A DNA stretch of 64,000 nucleotides from Lawsonibacter sp900766145 (GTDB lineage: Bacteria; Bacillota; Clostridia; Oscillospirales; Oscillospiraceae): assembly GCF_030372275.1 (NCBI RefSeq), contig NZ_JAUDDJ010000004.1. One strand, 5' to 3'. The notes under the pieces are model-generated. The model did not search any database, had not been told where the DNA came from, and worked only from the letters and a program-made list of their open reading frames with translations. Below are positions 63,555-64,000 of the stretch, piece after piece. Numbering within the stretch: position 1 is the stretch's first letter; every line of letters starts with the position of its first letter. Position numbers and translations under genes: made by a program.

Positions 63555-64000
63555 ATGAAAAAGTTACTAACCATGACACTGACTCTTGCACTGGCCGTTA
63601 GCTGCCTGGCCGGGTGCGGAAACAAGACCTCTGACAACAGCTCCGGCGGTTCTCAGGGTTCGGGCAATGCTTCCGGACAGATTGGTTCCCCGGATGCTCC
63701 TGTGGACGTGAAGATCGTCATTAAGGACGTGTTCCCCGATGAGGAGGATGTAAAGCTGCTGGCGGAAAACATCAATGAGAAGATGGCCGCCAATGGGCAG
63801 TACGTCAATGTGATCTTCCTGGATCCCCCTGCCAGCGACTATGTGACTGCTATGCCCCTTGCCGTTATGAACGGTGAGAGCGACGCGGATCTGATCTACT
63901 TCCAGGGCGGCGACCAGGCCGTTGCGGAGCAGGGGCTGCTGGAGGATCTGACCCCCTATATCGAAAATTCTACTTATGTCAAGGCTCTGATGGATGAGAC
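63555..64000 (+). CDS. Sugar ABC solute-binding lipoprotein, partial
   Basis: The first 148 codons of a longer gene cut by the window end. The lipobox is CLAGCG, followed by a Ser/Gly linker and the start of a large family-1 binding-protein fold (VKIVIKDVFPDEEDVKLLAENINEKM, DADLIYFQGGDQAVAEQGLLEDLTPY). AAGGAGG is 7 nt before the ATG. As the extracellular receptor of the two preceding permeases, it would define the substrate of the locus. Confidence 0.86.
   Translation, partial: MKKLLTMTLTLALAVSCLAGCGNKTSDNSSGGSQGSGNASGQIGSPDAPVDVKIVIKDVFPDEEDVKLLAENINEKMAANGQYVNVIFLDPPASDYVTAMPLAVMNGESDADLIYFQGGDQAVAEQGLLEDLTPYIENSTYVKALMDE

Overview
The window looks like chromosome of a strictly anaerobic, Gram-positive Clostridia-type gut bacterium, most likely a butyrate-forming Oscillospiraceae (Flavonifractor / Intestinimonas / Lawsonibacter type). 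This is inferred from gene content: butyryl-CoA:acetate CoA-transferase, 3-hydroxybutyryl-CoA dehydrogenase, pyruvate formate-lyase and its activase, anaerobic ribonucleotide reductase NrdD/NrdG, the Prp protease with an N-terminally extended L27, and a SleB-type wall hydrolase. Most of the window is GC-rich and codon-biased. No rRNA, tRNA or CRISPR array was seen.

Layout. 1-6.2 kb: but, small ORFs, tatD with its radical SAM partner, a lipoprotein, hbd and a GNAT gene. 6.2-11 kb (minus): metG, two membrane proteins and mnmA. 10.8-13.9 kb: nrdD and nrdG behind two NrdR boxes, separated by six consecutive hairpins. 13.9-18.9 kb: MATE exporter, CPA1 antiporter, cyclase-family hydrolase and a lipoprotein. 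19.0-34.2 kb: an integrated element inside rlmD. 34-40.6 kb: rlmD, pflB/pflA and a Na+/amino-acid symporter behind a tandem glycine riboswitch. 40.8-55.6 kb: secA, a split threonine/serine exporter, lipoproteins, a SleB-like hydrolase, the obg-rpmA-prp-rplU group, prmA, degV and others. 56-64 kb: a sugar or nucleoside-type catabolic locus with a PfkB kinase, an ADP-ribosylglycohydrolase-family enzyme, a LacI regulator, two CUT1-type ABC permeases, an esterase and a solute-binding lipoprotein cut by the window end.

The element (about 15.2 kb) is the most interesting part. A large serine recombinase lies at its left end. Its last codons resemble the site in rlmD where the GC-rich methyltransferase core changes into an extra C-terminal tail of about 96 residues. 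The two sites share a 7-bp core in the same reading phase, so excision would restore an RlmD of ordinary length and move the tail onto the recombinase. Inside are a ribbon-helix-helix repressor gene, a DUF3846 protein, an ArdC-like protein, a ClpX-like AAA+ ATPase, a D5-like helicase with three small partner genes, and a roughly 0.6-kb non-coding region with phased repeats, a dense GTGCA array around an AT-rich core and a nested stem-loop. The last of these reads like a replication and/or transfer origin. Two element operons start with a promoter, a leader and an intrinsic terminator; one leader holds a compact RNA domain closed by a perfect 8-bp stem. In the middle sits a host-like cargo operon with a membrane-tethered sigma factor, a membrane protein and two repeat-containing lipoproteins, one ending in an OmpA domain. 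No relaxase or conjugation gene is visible, so the element looks mobilizable or satellite-like rather than self-conjugative.

Starts were chosen by Shine-Dalgarno spacing where the longest open frame looked too long. All family names come from reading the translated sequence by eye; no database search was run.
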